Source: Providencia sneebia DSM 19967 (GTDB lineage: Bacteria; Pseudomonadota; Gammaproteobacteria; Enterobacterales; Enterobacteriaceae). Taken from it: DNA of 58,790 nt. The notes beneath the pieces were generated by a model. The model saw only the letters and a program-made list of their open reading frames with translations. It searched no databases and had not been told where the DNA came from. Position 1 is the first letter of the stretch; each line of letters starts with the position of its first letter. The translations under genes were made by a program, and so were the position numbers. Shown here in pieces: positions 47,576 to 57,006 of the stretch. The DNA is taken from positions 3,303,989 to 3,362,778 of the forward strand of contig NZ_CM001773.1 of the NCBI RefSeq assembly GCF_000314895.2, given 5' to 3'.

Positions 47576-48850
47576 ATGAAGGCTAAACCACAAAAAACGT
47601 CTGCGCCATTTAGCTTTTCTAGACGCAACGCATTAAAAACATTAGCAATTGGTAGTTTTGTTGCCGCAGCCCCATCATTTGCAACATCAACAAAACAAAA
47701 TGATTGTCTCGCCGCTTATCATAAAACTATTCCATTTGAAGGTTTACACCAAGCGGGAGTCATTACACCAGAGCAAAAGAGTGCTTCATTTATTGCATTC
47801 AATGTCACTATAGATTCACTTGATAAACTGCAACAATTGTTCGAGATACTGACGAAAAGAATTGCCTATCTCACACAACAGCAAGTGGCTCCGGCAAATC
47901 ATAATGATAAAATGCCACCAGCTGAATCAGGTATTCTTGGTACTCATATTCAGCCTGATTCACTCACTGTCACCGTATCACTTGGCGACAGCCTGTTCGA
48001 CTCTAGGTTTGGTTTAGATGCAGTAAAACCTCACTATCTTGTAGAGATGACAGGCTTTCCGAATGATAGGCTTGAAAAAAATTGGTGTGGTGGTGATATT
48101 GTTTTACAGTTCTGTGCCAACAGCCAAGAAAGTGTTATTTATGCACTGCGTGATATCCTAAGTCATACAGCATCTTTCATGTCCCCTCTTTGGAAGATTG
48201 ACGGTTTCCTACCTTCAAGAGACATAGATCAACGCTCAACACCAATCAATTTGTTTGGATTTAAAGACGGAACGGGTAATGCGCCAAACGATGATAAACA
48301 GCTTATGGATGAGCTTATTTGGATAACTCCAGGCAGCAAGGAGCCGGCATGGTGTACAGGTGGAACTTACCAAGCCGTTAGGCTTATTCGTTTTAATCTT
48401 GAATTTTGGGATAGAACACCACTTGAAGATCAAGAAAATGACTTTGGCCGTCATAAAAATACGGGAGCACCTATTGGGCTAAAACATGAACATGATGATC
48501 CCGAATTTACCAAAGATCCGCATGGCGACCGTATTTTATTTGATTCCCATATGCGACGCGCAGAACCACGCAATCCAGAACGTTATACCGCAAAACTAAG
48601 ACGCCGTAGTTATAGTTATTCATTAGGCTTAACGCCTACGGGTTTACTTGATATGGGGCTGATTTTTGTTTCTTACCAAAAAAACCTGAAAACGGGTTTT
48701 ATTGATACTCAAAAACGCCTTAATGGAGAGCCACTTGAACGCTATATTAAACCTTTCGGTGGAGGATATTACTTTGTGCTGCCAGGGGTAGAAAATGGGC
48801 AAAGTTATTTTGCGGAAGGCATGTTCAAGGCATTAAAAAATATAAAATAG
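47576..48850 (+). CDS. efeB: Deferrochelatase/peroxidase EfeB (DyP family)
   Basis: A 424-residue periplasmic haem enzyme of the dye-decolourising peroxidase family, linked to iron uptake with EfeUO. A twin-arginine signal FSRRNALKTLAIGSFVAAAP fits cofactor loading before export. The DyP signature NLFGFKDGTGNAP near residue 223 carries the catalytic Asp, and a proximal His is expected in the RILFDSHMRRAEPRNP segment. The gene starts 12 bases after the EfeO-like gene, making it the last of the cluster. Confidence 0.93.
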   Translation: MKAKPQKTSAPFSFSRRNALKTLAIGSFVAAAPSFATSTKQNDCLAAYHKTIPFEGLHQAGVITPEQKSASFIAFNVTIDSLDKLQQLFEILTKRIAYLTQQQVAPANHNDKMPPAESGILGTHIQPDSLTVTVSLGDSLFDSRFGLDAVKPHYLVEMTGFPNDRLEKNWCGGDIVLQFCANSQESVIYALRDILSHTASFMSPLWKIDGFLPSRDIDQRSTPINLFGFKDGTGNAPNDDKQLMDELIWITPGSKEPAWCTGGTYQAVRLIRFNLEFWDRTPLEDQENDFGRHKNTGAPIGLKHEHDDPEFTKDPHGDRILFDSHMRRAEPRNPERYTAKLRRRSYSYSLGLTPTGLLDMGLIFVSYQKNLKTGFIDTQKRLNGEPLERYIKPFGGGYYFVLPGVENGQSYFAEGMFKALKNIK

Positions 48851-48890
48851 GCAGTGAGTTTAACTGCAATAAATACCTCTATAAATCGTT

Positions 48891-48930
48891 AAAGGTACTG
48901 AGAGCAAAATTTGTTTTCAGTACCTTTCTT
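48891..48930. terminator. Terminator after efeB
   Basis: AAAGGTACTGA (48891-48901) pairs perfectly with TCAGTACCTTT (48917-48927), followed by CTTCT. It lies between convergent efeB and the nitroreductase gene. Confidence 0.75.
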
Positions 48931-48979
48931 CTATATCGAATAGAGTATTATTATTTATGACTCTTAATCTTAAAATTCA

Positions 48980-49633
48980 TTAAATAACAGTGATAATTTG
49001 ATCTTCAGGCAAACGAGACTTGGTCAAAGTTGCATTAAAATCTTCTTTAGCGTGATACCCCAATGCCACCATTGCAATGGGTGATAATCCTTTTTCTGGT
49101 AAAGAAAATTCTTCATTAAGAATACTAAAATCCATACCTTCCATAGGAACTGCATCAACACCTAATCCAGCAACACCCAATAAAAAACATCCCAAATTTA
49201 AAAATGTTTGATTCTCTAACCAGCGAGATAAATCTTGGCGGTTTTCTTTATGGTAATTAACAAAAAATTCTCGCGCACCAGCCATCATTTCTTTATGCTC
49301 AGGCAACGTATAACGCCCATCTAAAGATTCTTGATCGAGAATTTCATCTAAATAAGCTTTATCAACCTGCTTTTTAGTACAGAATAAAACAACAAGAGAA
49401 GCATCGGTAATTTTTGAGGTATTAAATGGGTAATCAATTTCTGTTGATTTAGCCATTCTTTGTTTTGCTTCTTCACTCTCTGCGATAATGAAATGCCAAG
49501 GTTGAATATTAACACTGGAAGGACTATAGCGAAGTAATTGTTTGATTTTTTTAAATGTTTCAGGTGATATTTTTTTAGTTGGATCAAAGACTTTCGCTGC
49601 ATAACGTTTCTTAGCAACTTCAATAACTTGCAT
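48980..49633 (-). CDS. nfsB: Oxygen-insensitive NAD(P)H nitroreductase NfsB
   Basis: A 217-residue FMN flavoenzyme that reduces nitroaromatics and quinones; E. coli NfsB has the same length. FMN-binding motifs are RYSPSSVNIQPWHFI near residue 34, the C-terminal GLSPIAMVALGYHAKEDFN, and the LPEDQIITVI tail. The start MQVIEVAKKRYAAKVFDPTK is the usual one. An overlapping frame running to 49662 is a shadow. Single gene, convergent with efeB. Confidence 0.93.
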   Translation of the reverse strand: MQVIEVAKKRYAAKVFDPTKKISPETFKKIKQLLRYSPSSVNIQPWHFIIAESEEAKQRMAKSTEIDYPFNTSKITDASLVVLFCTKKQVDKAYLDEILDQESLDGRYTLPEHKEMMAGAREFFVNYHKENRQDLSRWLENQTFLNLGCFLLGVAGLGVDAVPMEGMDFSILNEEFSLPEKGLSPIAMVALGYHAKEDFNATLTKSRLPEDQIITVI

Positions 49634-49669
49634 AAATCACTTCCTATAAATAGTGTTTTCAATATTAAA

Positions 49670-49721
49670 TAATTCGAGTTACATCAACACTAAAATAGAA
49701 TCAATGATGATGCAACCCGAA
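49670..49721 (-). terminator. Terminator after the DUF1471 gene
   Basis: TTCGAGTTACATCA (49673-49686) pairs with TGATGCAACCCGAA (49708-49721), two pairs being G-U type; on the minus strand TTATTTA follows. The arm TAATTCGAGTT is shared with the panD terminator. Confidence 0.65.
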
Positions 49722-49733
49722 AAAACACTCTAA

Positions 49734-50003
49734 TTATTTCTTATATAAGCTAGCAGTTACTGATACATCATTACCACTACCTTCAGATTGAACAGATGTG
49801 ATCACAAAGTATTCAGCACCTTTTTCATCCGCTTTTTGTGAAATCGCTTCGACATAATCAGCAGAAACACCGTTATTCATTACAACATTCACAGTGCCTG
49901 CAAATTTTAGATCTAACGATTTTACATAATTAATTTCTGTTGCACTAAATGCAAGTGGGCTTAATAATGCTAAAGAAAATAATGCTACTTTTAATTTATT
50001 CAT
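49734..50003 (-). CDS. DUF1471 (YdgH/BhsA/McbA-like) small secreted protein
   Basis: An 89-residue protein with a signal peptide (LALLSPLAFSATE) and a mature DUF1471 domain: INYVKSLDLKFAGTVNVV and SQKADEKGAEYFVITSVQSEG followed by the last strand DVSVTASLYKK. Paralogues in enterobacteria are periplasmic or outer-membrane stress proteins affecting biofilm and acid or copper tolerance; which of these applies cannot be told. Single gene with its own terminator. Confidence 0.88.
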   Translation of the reverse strand: MNKLKVALFSLALLSPLAFSATEINYVKSLDLKFAGTVNVVMNNGVSADYVEAISQKADEKGAEYFVITSVQSEGSGNDVSVTASLYKK

Positions 50004-50859
50004 TTTAACTTACCTTACTATAGCGTCGTTGATTTTAAAAATATATCAATCCAATAATAAAATAATATAAATCGACATATACTAGTTTATACTTAATAAC
50101 ATTAATCAGTATTTCATGGGTCGTCAACCGTTAAAAACAAAAGTCAAATATATACAATATAATTATTATCACCATCTTGTTTATATACAATGACATACAA
50201 AATAAATTATATTTTAACTCTTAATGGTAAATATATTAAACCTTCTATTTTATATGAAAAACAAATTAATTTAACACCGTCGTATTTATACCATTAAATA
50301 AAGACAAAAGAATTAATTATTTCTTTGGTTAATATTAATTTACCGTTACTTTATATAATTAAAATTTAATTATTCTTATTCGTGGTTGAATTATAAAATA
50401 AGGATTACCACTCGTTTTACTTTATTATTTCCAGCCTAATGGTGATATGCGCTAGGTCTTTTTATGACTAACAACCCGTTAATTTATAACCAAATTCTAA
50501 TAATTCATAAAATATTTTAAGTTACAGACAGTTGAATAATGAATGAACTCTACATTATTGAAAATGACCAATGAAATGACTGAAGGATTATAAATGTATT
50601 TTGTATTATTTTATTCTTTTTTATTGTATTTGTTCAATAATGATGCTCACAACAATACATTTCTCTTTCTTAGCAAAATGAATTCACTTACTAATAACAT
50701 GGTTTTATAAATATGTTATATTAATGAGTATAAAACTTAAAAAACCCAAAACAAACCATCTTAATATGAATAATTATATTTAACTACCCCACCATTTTTA
50801 AATAAAACATTTTTTCTCTAATAATATAAATCCAAAAAAATAAATTCAGGGAGTATTAA
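50004..50859. other. Long AT-rich gap upstream of the molybdenum dehydrogenase operon
   Basis: 856 bases without a recognised gene. It is extremely AT-rich, holds one weak small frame (50594-50710), and should contain the operon promoter. No operator that I can name was seen. Confidence 0.45.
50594..50710 (+). CDS. Possible 38-residue hydrophobic ORF
   Basis: An ATG preceded by GAAGGATTATAA opens a 38-residue frame beginning MYFVLFYSFLLYLFNN, which could be a small membrane peptide. The spacing of AAGGA to ATG is good, but in DNA this rich in T a hydrophobic frame arises easily by chance. I do not recognise it. Confidence 0.22.
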   Translation: MYFVLFYSFLLYLFNNDAHNNTFLFLSKMNSLTNNMVL

Positions 50860-53778
50860 ATGACGGGACAGATTTCTAGGCGAAATTTTATAAAACTAGG
50901 AACCATTGCAGGTATTGCAGTAATGGTTGGCAAGCTTCCCTTTGCAATTGCTTTAGAAGTCGATTCAGATATGCCTGCCAATGGTTGGATTGGGCAAAAT
51001 GGTAAAGCACGTTATCGTTGGGATGGTATAGAAAAAGTCACGGGGCATAAGAACTTTGCTCGAGATTATCGTGCTAAAGATATTCCCGGCTGGCCTGCAA
51101 AACAAAGCTATGCTTTTATGGTAAAAGCAACCCAAGCAGATAGAACCTTTGAAGATATTGATCTTGCTATTTTAGGACCAAATCTACAACCAGATCGTAT
51201 TATTTTACAAGAAGATTTAATTCGTGATGGACTCAATATCCCCCAAGATACCAGCATGGGAAAAGGGTTTTATGGCTATAACATTCTCGTTCCAAAAGGT
51301 GATACCCCGCCAATTATTGGTCACCCCGTCGCTATTTTAATTTACCATGATTTTGATACTTTCAGTGCCGCACAGCGAATGTTGCGCTTTGAAACCGATA
51401 TTGTGAAATATGGTGCAATTACTGGCCCTAAACCACCCGCAAACTATGGTGCTGCTCGCTATGTACGCATCGGTGGAAAAACACCATTAGATCCTTCTAT
51501 CTTTTCTCCTTATCAAGATTCAGGCATTAAGGGAGGATTTGATGGAAATACTCCCGTTTGGCCACCTTATGATCCAAAACATGCGCTGACTATCCCGCCT
51601 GTGATCCGCAAAGATAGAGGGGGTGGCTTTATTCAAGCCTTGCATCAAGCAGAAGAAAAACCAGATTCACAAGAAAAAGGGATGGATTATGCTCGATTGA
51701 TCACTGAAGAAATCGAAGCGGCACGCCAAGATCCCGATAAATTTGTTCTTGAACGCCACGGATTTTCACAATCCATAGATCCTTGCGCTATGGAACCTGA
51801 TAACTGCAATACTTGGTATGATGCAAAAACAAAAACATTACACATATTAACCGCCACACAATCCCCTGCTGGCGTTGTGAATGCAGCAGCTGAATTATCA
51901 AAACATAATCAACATTTCCCTGTTGAAAATATTGTATTATTAACTGGTTCTACGGTGGGTTATGGTTCTAAAGATTATTCAGTTTTTCCATTTTATGCCA
52001 TGGTTGCCAGTTTTTATGCCGATGGTTTGCCTGTTCGTATGGCAAATGACCGCTATGAACAATTTCAAATGGGCATGAAACGCCATTCAATTGAAATGGA
52101 TGTCACCATTATTGGTGATAAAAAAAGTGGTAAATTTGAAATATTAAAAGGTACTTACAACTGTAATGGTGGTGGTCGAGAAAACCTTTCAGTCGCTGTT
52201 TCACATGTCGCGGTTCGTGGCGCGCAATCTATTTATTACTTCCCTAAATCTGATCTAACTGCACTGGCAATGGCGACACCTGCCGTTGAAGCAGGATCGA
52301 TGCGCGGATTTGGCTCCTTGCAGTCAATGGCAATAACAGAATTAATGGTAGATGAAATAGCCCATAACCTGAAAATTGACCCAATTGAACTTCGCCGCAG
52401 AAATGCAATTTTAGAAGGTTACCCCAATACCCAAGGTGGCGTTATTGCAGGAGACCCGCGTAATGTCGAGATGCTCAACCTAGCTGAAAAACATCCTATT
52501 TGGGTTAATCGTGATAAACGAAAAGCAGAATATGATGCAACAAATCCGGGCAAACTTTATGGCGTTGGATTTGCCCAAGTTCAACAAGTTTATGGATCTA
52601 GCGGCGTACCAACAATTCTATCCCTTGAATTTGATGCAGATGGCAAACTCACAATGCGCCACTGTATGCAAGAAATCGGGACAGGCGGCACGACGGCTCA
52701 ACAAGTAATGGTGTGGCAAGCATTAAGTAAAGCACCAGATGTGGTGGAATATGGTGTAACTGAATTTGACCAACTTCCACTCAAAACCAGCTGGGCAGAT
52801 CAGAAAAAACAAGACGAATTATCAAAAACAGATCCTTATTGGACACCCGCACTGATTCCCGATATGAGTTCATCAAGTGGTGTTTATTATATTGGTTTTG
52901 GTACGCGGCAAGCAGGTCGCTTTTTACTTGAAAATACACTTTGGCCTGCGGCAAAAAGTATTTGGAGTGAAGGTCCCGGTGGCGGTGCATTTAATGGGCT
53001 CAATGTTGAGTTTTCTGATATTCGCGTAGGTCCTGATGGTATTGGGGGTGGCGGAATGAAGCCAATTCCCTTTAATATTTTGGCAAAAAGAGCGCATGAG
53101 TTGGGATTAATTACTGGCGTTGCTGTGCATGGTTATTCTAGTTGGCAATGGGCTAGAGCTGATTTTGATATTCCAACTGTAGGCCAGCGAAACCTGCCTT
53201 TAGATGCGATCTCAATTCGTTATGGCGATGGCGCACCTCAAGAGCTAAAAAGTTTAATGACAACGGGTGGCTATCACTTTATTAAACGCAAAGAAGCATT
53301 TTACCCACCTACTCAGCGTGCAAAAGCTGATCCAACCACAGTAACACCTGCGTCTTGTTTGGTGGAATTAAACGTCAACACTTTTACCGGTGAAGTCGAA
53401 ATTATGCGCCATCATATGATTATGGACCCAGGCACAATGATTGTTCCTGAACTTGTTTCAGGGCAAATCCAAGGTGGAACAGCAATGGGGATCGGGCATG
53501 CTTTAATGGAAGAACTTCCCCTTTATGAAGATGGCCCGGGTAATGGAACTTGGAACTTTAATCGCTATGTTTTACCACGCGCTAAAGATGTTGCCGTTTG
53601 GCAGCAGACCATTGATTACTTGCCTCCGCTATCTGAAACATCGCCACCAAAAGGAATGGCTGAACTCGGCATGATCCCTATTTTACCTGCGACAAGTAAT
53701 GCGCTAACGCATGCAACAGGTCATCGTTTTTATGAATTCCCAATTACGGTAGATAAAATTAAAAAGGCACTATCATGA
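50860..53778 (+). CDS. Periplasmic molybdenum-dependent aldehyde dehydrogenase-type large subunit
   Basis: A 972-residue subunit of the xanthine oxidase family that binds the molybdopterin-cytosine cofactor and hydroxylates an aldehyde or N-heterocycle. The twin-arginine signal QISRRNFIKLGTIAGIA means the folded enzyme is exported. Family segments include the early YRWDGIEKVTGHKNFARDY, the middle SMRGFGSLQSMAITELMVDE near residue 486, and the late PKGMAELGMIP with Glu935, the likely catalytic base. Its stop overlaps the 2Fe-2S gene by four bases. Relatives feed electrons to membrane cytochromes (nicotinate, isoquinoline or aldehyde dehydrogenases). The substrate is unknown. Confidence 0.87.
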   Translation: MTGQISRRNFIKLGTIAGIAVMVGKLPFAIALEVDSDMPANGWIGQNGKARYRWDGIEKVTGHKNFARDYRAKDIPGWPAKQSYAFMVKATQADRTFEDIDLAILGPNLQPDRIILQEDLIRDGLNIPQDTSMGKGFYGYNILVPKGDTPPIIGHPVAILIYHDFDTFSAAQRMLRFETDIVKYGAITGPKPPANYGAARYVRIGGKTPLDPSIFSPYQDSGIKGGFDGNTPVWPPYDPKHALTIPPVIRKDRGGGFIQALHQAEEKPDSQEKGMDYARLITEEIEAARQDPDKFVLERHGFSQSIDPCAMEPDNCNTWYDAKTKTLHILTATQSPAGVVNAAAELSKHNQHFPVENIVLLTGSTVGYGSKDYSVFPFYAMVASFYADGLPVRMANDRYEQFQMGMKRHSIEMDVTIIGDKKSGKFEILKGTYNCNGGGRENLSVAVSHVAVRGAQSIYYFPKSDLTALAMATPAVEAGSMRGFGSLQSMAITELMVDEIAHNLKIDPIELRRRNAILEGYPNTQGGVIAGDPRNVEMLNLAEKHPIWVNRDKRKAEYDATNPGKLYGVGFAQVQQVYGSSGVPTILSLEFDADGKLTMRHCMQEIGTGGTTAQQVMVWQALSKAPDVVEYGVTEFDQLPLKTSWADQKKQDELSKTDPYWTPALIPDMSSSSGVYYIGFGTRQAGRFLLENTLWPAAKSIWSEGPGGGAFNGLNVEFSDIRVGPDGIGGGGMKPIPFNILAKRAHELGLITGVAVHGYSSWQWARADFDIPTVGQRNLPLDAISIRYGDGAPQELKSLMTTGGYHFIKRKEAFYPPTQRAKADPTTVTPASCLVELNVNTFTGEVEIMRHHMIMDPGTMIVPELVSGQIQGGTAMGIGHALMEELPLYEDGPGNGTWNFNRYVLPRAKDVAVWQQTIDYLPPLSETSPPKGMAELGMIPILPATSNALTHATGHRFYEFPITVDKIKKALS

Positions 53779-54341
53779 ATATCAAAAATGCCGTTCCTAT
53801 CATTGAAAGAAAACCATTGAGTTTAACGATCAATGGAAGAAAAATTGGTCCTATTGATGTGCCTGTTGGCATGCCAATGATTGAGTTTTTGCATGAATAC
53901 CTTGATTTAACTGGAACACACTTTGGTTGTGGTCAAGGCATTTGCCATGCGTGTACTATTATGGAAATCCTCCCTGATGGTTCAACTACCGAGAGCCGAA
54001 CCTGTATTTATGGTGCGCATTATTTCAATAATAAAAATATTGTTACGATAGAAGGGCAAGCCAAAGTAGATGAACAAGGTAAAGTTGTTGAATTAACACC
54101 AGTTCAGCAAGCTTTCATTGAAAACTTCTCATTTCAATGTGGATATTGTGCACCTGGTTTTGTAACCGGCGCGACCGTTTTTATTCATCAGCTCAAGAAA
54201 AATCCAGTTAAACGCGAAAAGTTAGAGCAAGCAATTGAAGATGCCTTGAATGAACATATCTGCCGCTGTACTGGCTACGTTCGTTATTATGAAGCTGTGC
54301 GCAAAGTGGCGTTAGAAACGCCCGGCTGTGTCATTGATTAA
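53775..54341 (+). CDS. 2Fe-2S subunit of the molybdenum dehydrogenase
   Basis: A 188-residue iron-sulfur subunit with two clusters: the plant-ferredoxin type set HFGCGQGICHACTIM with the fourth Cys in SRTCIYGA, and the C-terminal pair QCGYCAPGF and HICRCTGYVRY. No signal peptide is seen, so it is probably exported by hitch-hiking on the Tat signal of the large subunit, as in related enzymes. The ATG overlaps the stop of the previous gene, indicating tight coupling. It passes electrons from the molybdenum site to the cytochrome. Confidence 0.92.
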   Translation: MNIKNAVPIIERKPLSLTINGRKIGPIDVPVGMPMIEFLHEYLDLTGTHFGCGQGICHACTIMEILPDGSTTESRTCIYGAHYFNNKNIVTIEGQAKVDEQGKVVELTPVQQAFIENFSFQCGYCAPGFVTGATVFIHQLKKNPVKREKLEQAIEDALNEHICRCTGYVRYYEAVRKVALETPGCVID

Positions 54342-54353
54342 GGAAGAATAAAA

Positions 54354-55658
54354 ATGGTGAACAGTCGTCGTTTAACACGAAAAATAATCTATGCCATTAT
54401 TATCATTGGTATTATTGTTGCTTTAGCTATTTTGTTTGGTTTATTTCGTCAATCTAGTATAGATCCTGAAGCAGAAAAACCACTGACATCTGAACAAGTT
54501 GCTCAGCTCATTCCGCGTGGACGAGAACTGGCACTCGCCGGAGATTGTTTTGGTTGCCATTCTCTACCTGAAGGCCCAATGGCAGCGGGTGGCGTTCCTA
54601 TATCAACACCTTTTGGTACAATCTATTCAACAAATATCACACCTGATAAGCAATTTGGTATTGGCAACTACACTCGAGCGGATTTTCATCGTGCGCTTAA
54701 AGATGGCATTGGTAAAGATAAAGGCAACCTTTTCCCTGCCATGCCGTATGTGTTTACTCATATCACCACACCGGAAGATTTAGATGCACTTTATGCTTAC
54801 ATGATGAGCATTCCACCAATGCCAGTGCCCAATAAAGATAATACTGGCGCTTTTGGCTTACCCGTTCGGCCTTTTATGAACTTTTGGACATTATTTAACT
54901 TCCCTGATCATCAAGCGCCAAATGATCCTCACCGTTCAGCAGAATGGAATCGGGGTGCTTACATTGTTGAAGGGCTTGCTCACTGCGGAGCATGTCATTC
55001 ACCACGTAACTTTATGATGGGTGTTGATTTTTCACGTTCACTTGAAGGCGGTGAAGTCGACAACATGGCAATTCCTGATATTACAGCCCCGACATTGTCA
55101 AAACATGGTTATGACACTAAATCGCTCAGTCAGTTTTTACAAACAGGAATTTCACCTCAAGGGACTTCCTTTGCAGGAATGAATACGGTAACCCACTTTT
55201 CGACCAGCCAAATGAAGCCTGAAGATGTCAATGATATGGCTATTTATCTGCTAACCGATAAAAATGGGCAACTTCTTGATGCACAGCCAGCACCACAACC
55301 TTTAGCACAAGCGGCCAATCCACAAGCTAATAGCCTTATGGAAGCAGGTCGTTTGACTTATATGTCAACATGTGCGGGCTGCCATGGTGTTAATGGTGAA
55401 GGTATTCCGAATGGTATTCCTGCGCTAAAAGGCAATGCGATTGTGATGATGGATAACCCGCAAACTTTCATTAATGTTGTTTTAAATGGGATCCCTACAA
55501 CAGTATTTCCAAATGGCCAACGCATGTATGCAATGCCCGGATTTGCAGATGATCTCGATGCACAAGAAATTGCCGATTTGATTTCATGGGCTAGGGCAAA
55601 TTGGGGCGGACAAGAAGTTCCAGTGACCACGGATCAAGTTGAAAAACAGAAAAAATAG
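54354..55658 (+). CDS. Tri-haem membrane-anchored cytochrome c
   Basis: A 434-residue protein with one N-terminal membrane helix (IIYAIIIIGIIVALAILFGL) and three CxxCH haem-binding sites: DCFGCHSLP near residue 63, HCGACHSPR near 220, and TCAGCHGVNG near 342. It matches the cytochrome subunit of membrane-bound alcohol, gluconate or aldehyde dehydrogenases, which pass electrons to ubiquinone or an oxidase. It is the third gene of the operon, 12 bases after the 2Fe-2S gene. Confidence 0.92.
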   Translation: MVNSRRLTRKIIYAIIIIGIIVALAILFGLFRQSSIDPEAEKPLTSEQVAQLIPRGRELALAGDCFGCHSLPEGPMAAGGVPISTPFGTIYSTNITPDKQFGIGNYTRADFHRALKDGIGKDKGNLFPAMPYVFTHITTPEDLDALYAYMMSIPPMPVPNKDNTGAFGLPVRPFMNFWTLFNFPDHQAPNDPHRSAEWNRGAYIVEGLAHCGACHSPRNFMMGVDFSRSLEGGEVDNMAIPDITAPTLSKHGYDTKSLSQFLQTGISPQGTSFAGMNTVTHFSTSQMKPEDVNDMAIYLLTDKNGQLLDAQPAPQPLAQAANPQANSLMEAGRLTYMSTCAGCHGVNGEGIPNGIPALKGNAIVMMDNPQTFINVVLNGIPTTVFPNGQRMYAMPGFADDLDAQEIADLISWARANWGGQEVPVTTDQVEKQKK

Positions 55659-55674
55659 CGGAATAAAAAGGAAG

Positions 55675-55700
55675 CCCTCAATAAAACCGATTTATTGGGG
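55675..55700 (+). terminator. Terminator after the cytochrome gene
   Basis: CCCTCAATAAA (55675-55685) pairs with TTTATTGGGG (55691-55700), one G-T pair. It lies 17 bases after the cytochrome stop. The T tract is poor. Confidence 0.6.
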
Positions 55701-55755
55701 CGCTTATTGAAATTGAATAAGTATTATCATTTATCACAAGCAGAATTTCGTTAGC

Positions 55756-56328
55756 CTAATGACCTGCTGATTCATTTTTAATTGGGTAATCAATATCATT
55801 GATAACACAACTATTATTCATTTCTATACGATAAATAGCTGAACCTTGCAAAATTGATTTAGCGCCATCATCACCTGTTAACGCTATTAATTGCTGACGA
55901 TATTGTGCAGATATTCCTACAGGATGACCGGGTTTGCCATCATGGATAGGCCGAACTAAGGGATGAAGTTTTAATTCGTTAGCAACGCGAATAAAAATAT
56001 TTTCAGTAATATATGGCATATCTGCAAGTTGTATCAGCCAACCATCCCAATGAGCCGTATTCTTCACACCAAAGGCGATTGTTTCGCCTAATCCTTCACT
56101 ATTGATTAGCGAATAAGGCACATTGTGCTGTAAACAATGGGTAATAACACCTTGGTTATCAGGCCGAGTAATCACATGAATAGGTAACTGGCTTTTTATG
56201 GCATTTTGAAGGGTTATTTCAAATACAGTTTGTCCACCTAAATCACTATTCAATTTATTACCCTGTCCGCCCGCAAGCTGAAAACGGCGACTTTTACCTG
56301 CTGCTGTAATTAATATACCAACTGTCAT
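55756..56328 (-). CDS. MocA-like molybdenum cofactor nucleotidyltransferase
   Basis: A 190-residue NTP-transferase family protein with the nucleotide-binding start ILITAAGKSRRFQLAG and the metal-binding Asp in LIQLADMPYI near residue 98, followed by GKPGHPVGIS. MocA converts molybdopterin to its cytosine dinucleotide form needed by xanthine-oxidase-type enzymes, so it probably matures the cofactor for the large subunit at 50860. It is encoded convergent to that operon. MobA is less likely because no guanine-form enzyme is nearby and the size fits MocA. Confidence 0.82.
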   Translation of the reverse strand: MTVGILITAAGKSRRFQLAGGQGNKLNSDLGGQTVFEITLQNAIKSQLPIHVITRPDNQGVITHCLQHNVPYSLINSEGLGETIAFGVKNTAHWDGWLIQLADMPYITENIFIRVANELKLHPLVRPIHDGKPGHPVGISAQYRQQLIALTGDDGAKSILQGSAIYRIEMNNSCVINDIDYPIKNESAGH

Positions 56329-56604
56329 AATAATGTGATCAATTTAATAAATATCGTTAGCTCTATCTTATTAAAGATAAAAATTACTACAAGGTATTAG
56401 TTGAATTCTATTTCAATGTTTAAGAACAGAATTATGCTGCATTGAATATTCAAGTTCAAAGGCATGATTGTTTTTCAACCCGCAAGTTAATATTGAAGAT
56501 ACAGAATGAGTATTGTAAGTTTCAATAACTGTTAGCTAAGCATGACATGAGTATTAGTTATATTTCCCATCTAAGGAGAAATTGAGCATTCACTCTCTCT
56601 ATTG

Positions 56605-56997
56605 GGCACTATTGTAAAGTTTGAATAACTCATTATGCCAAGCTAACCAGCCCACTACGGAAGCTTAACTCATGAACGCATTTAAAGGTCGTCATTTCAC
56701 TGGTATTATCCATCCTGTGGACGGGAGGGAAATGCCCGACTGGCGTTGAACATTGGCAGATAAAATATCGCAATAATGTCATTGAATGTGATCATGGAAA
56801 ATTGAAACGGATCATCAATCCGACATTAGGATTTAAATCCCTCAAAACTGCTCATGCCACAATTGAGGAAAGGTCAGGTTGAGTATTTTTATTACGGATA
56901 TCCCTTGGGAGAAGTGCGTCTAGTGAACAGAGCTTTTGGCCTGTAATCTAACTGAGAGCCAAAAACTCAGTCCCATCATTTTATTTGCAACAGTGCC
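56605..56997 (+). mobile_element. Internally deleted IS6/IS26-like insertion sequence
   Basis: The left end GGCACTATTGTAAA (56605-56618) and the right end TTTGCAACAGTGCC (56984-56997) match the IS26-type terminal repeat (GGCACTGTTGCAAA) with two changes at the left. The element is ~393 bases versus about 820 for a complete one, and the transposase is broken. No 8-base target duplication is visible at the immediate flanks (CTCTATTG and GAGCATCG). The rest of the 56329-57006 gap holds no gene that I can call. Confidence 0.82.
56672..56950 (+). pseudogene. IS6 family transposase remnant
   Basis: The first residues MNAFKGRHF match the start of IS26-type transposases, and HWQIKYRNNVIECDHGKLKR with INPTLGFKSLKTAHATIEE match the C-terminal catalytic region, containing the last catalytic Glu-type residue of the DDE set region. 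Between them about 130 residues are missing and the frame is broken, and further frameshifts and stops follow (ending near SLGR...NRAFGL). It cannot produce an active transposase. Confidence 0.8.
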
Positions 56998-57006
56998 GAG
57001 CATCGA

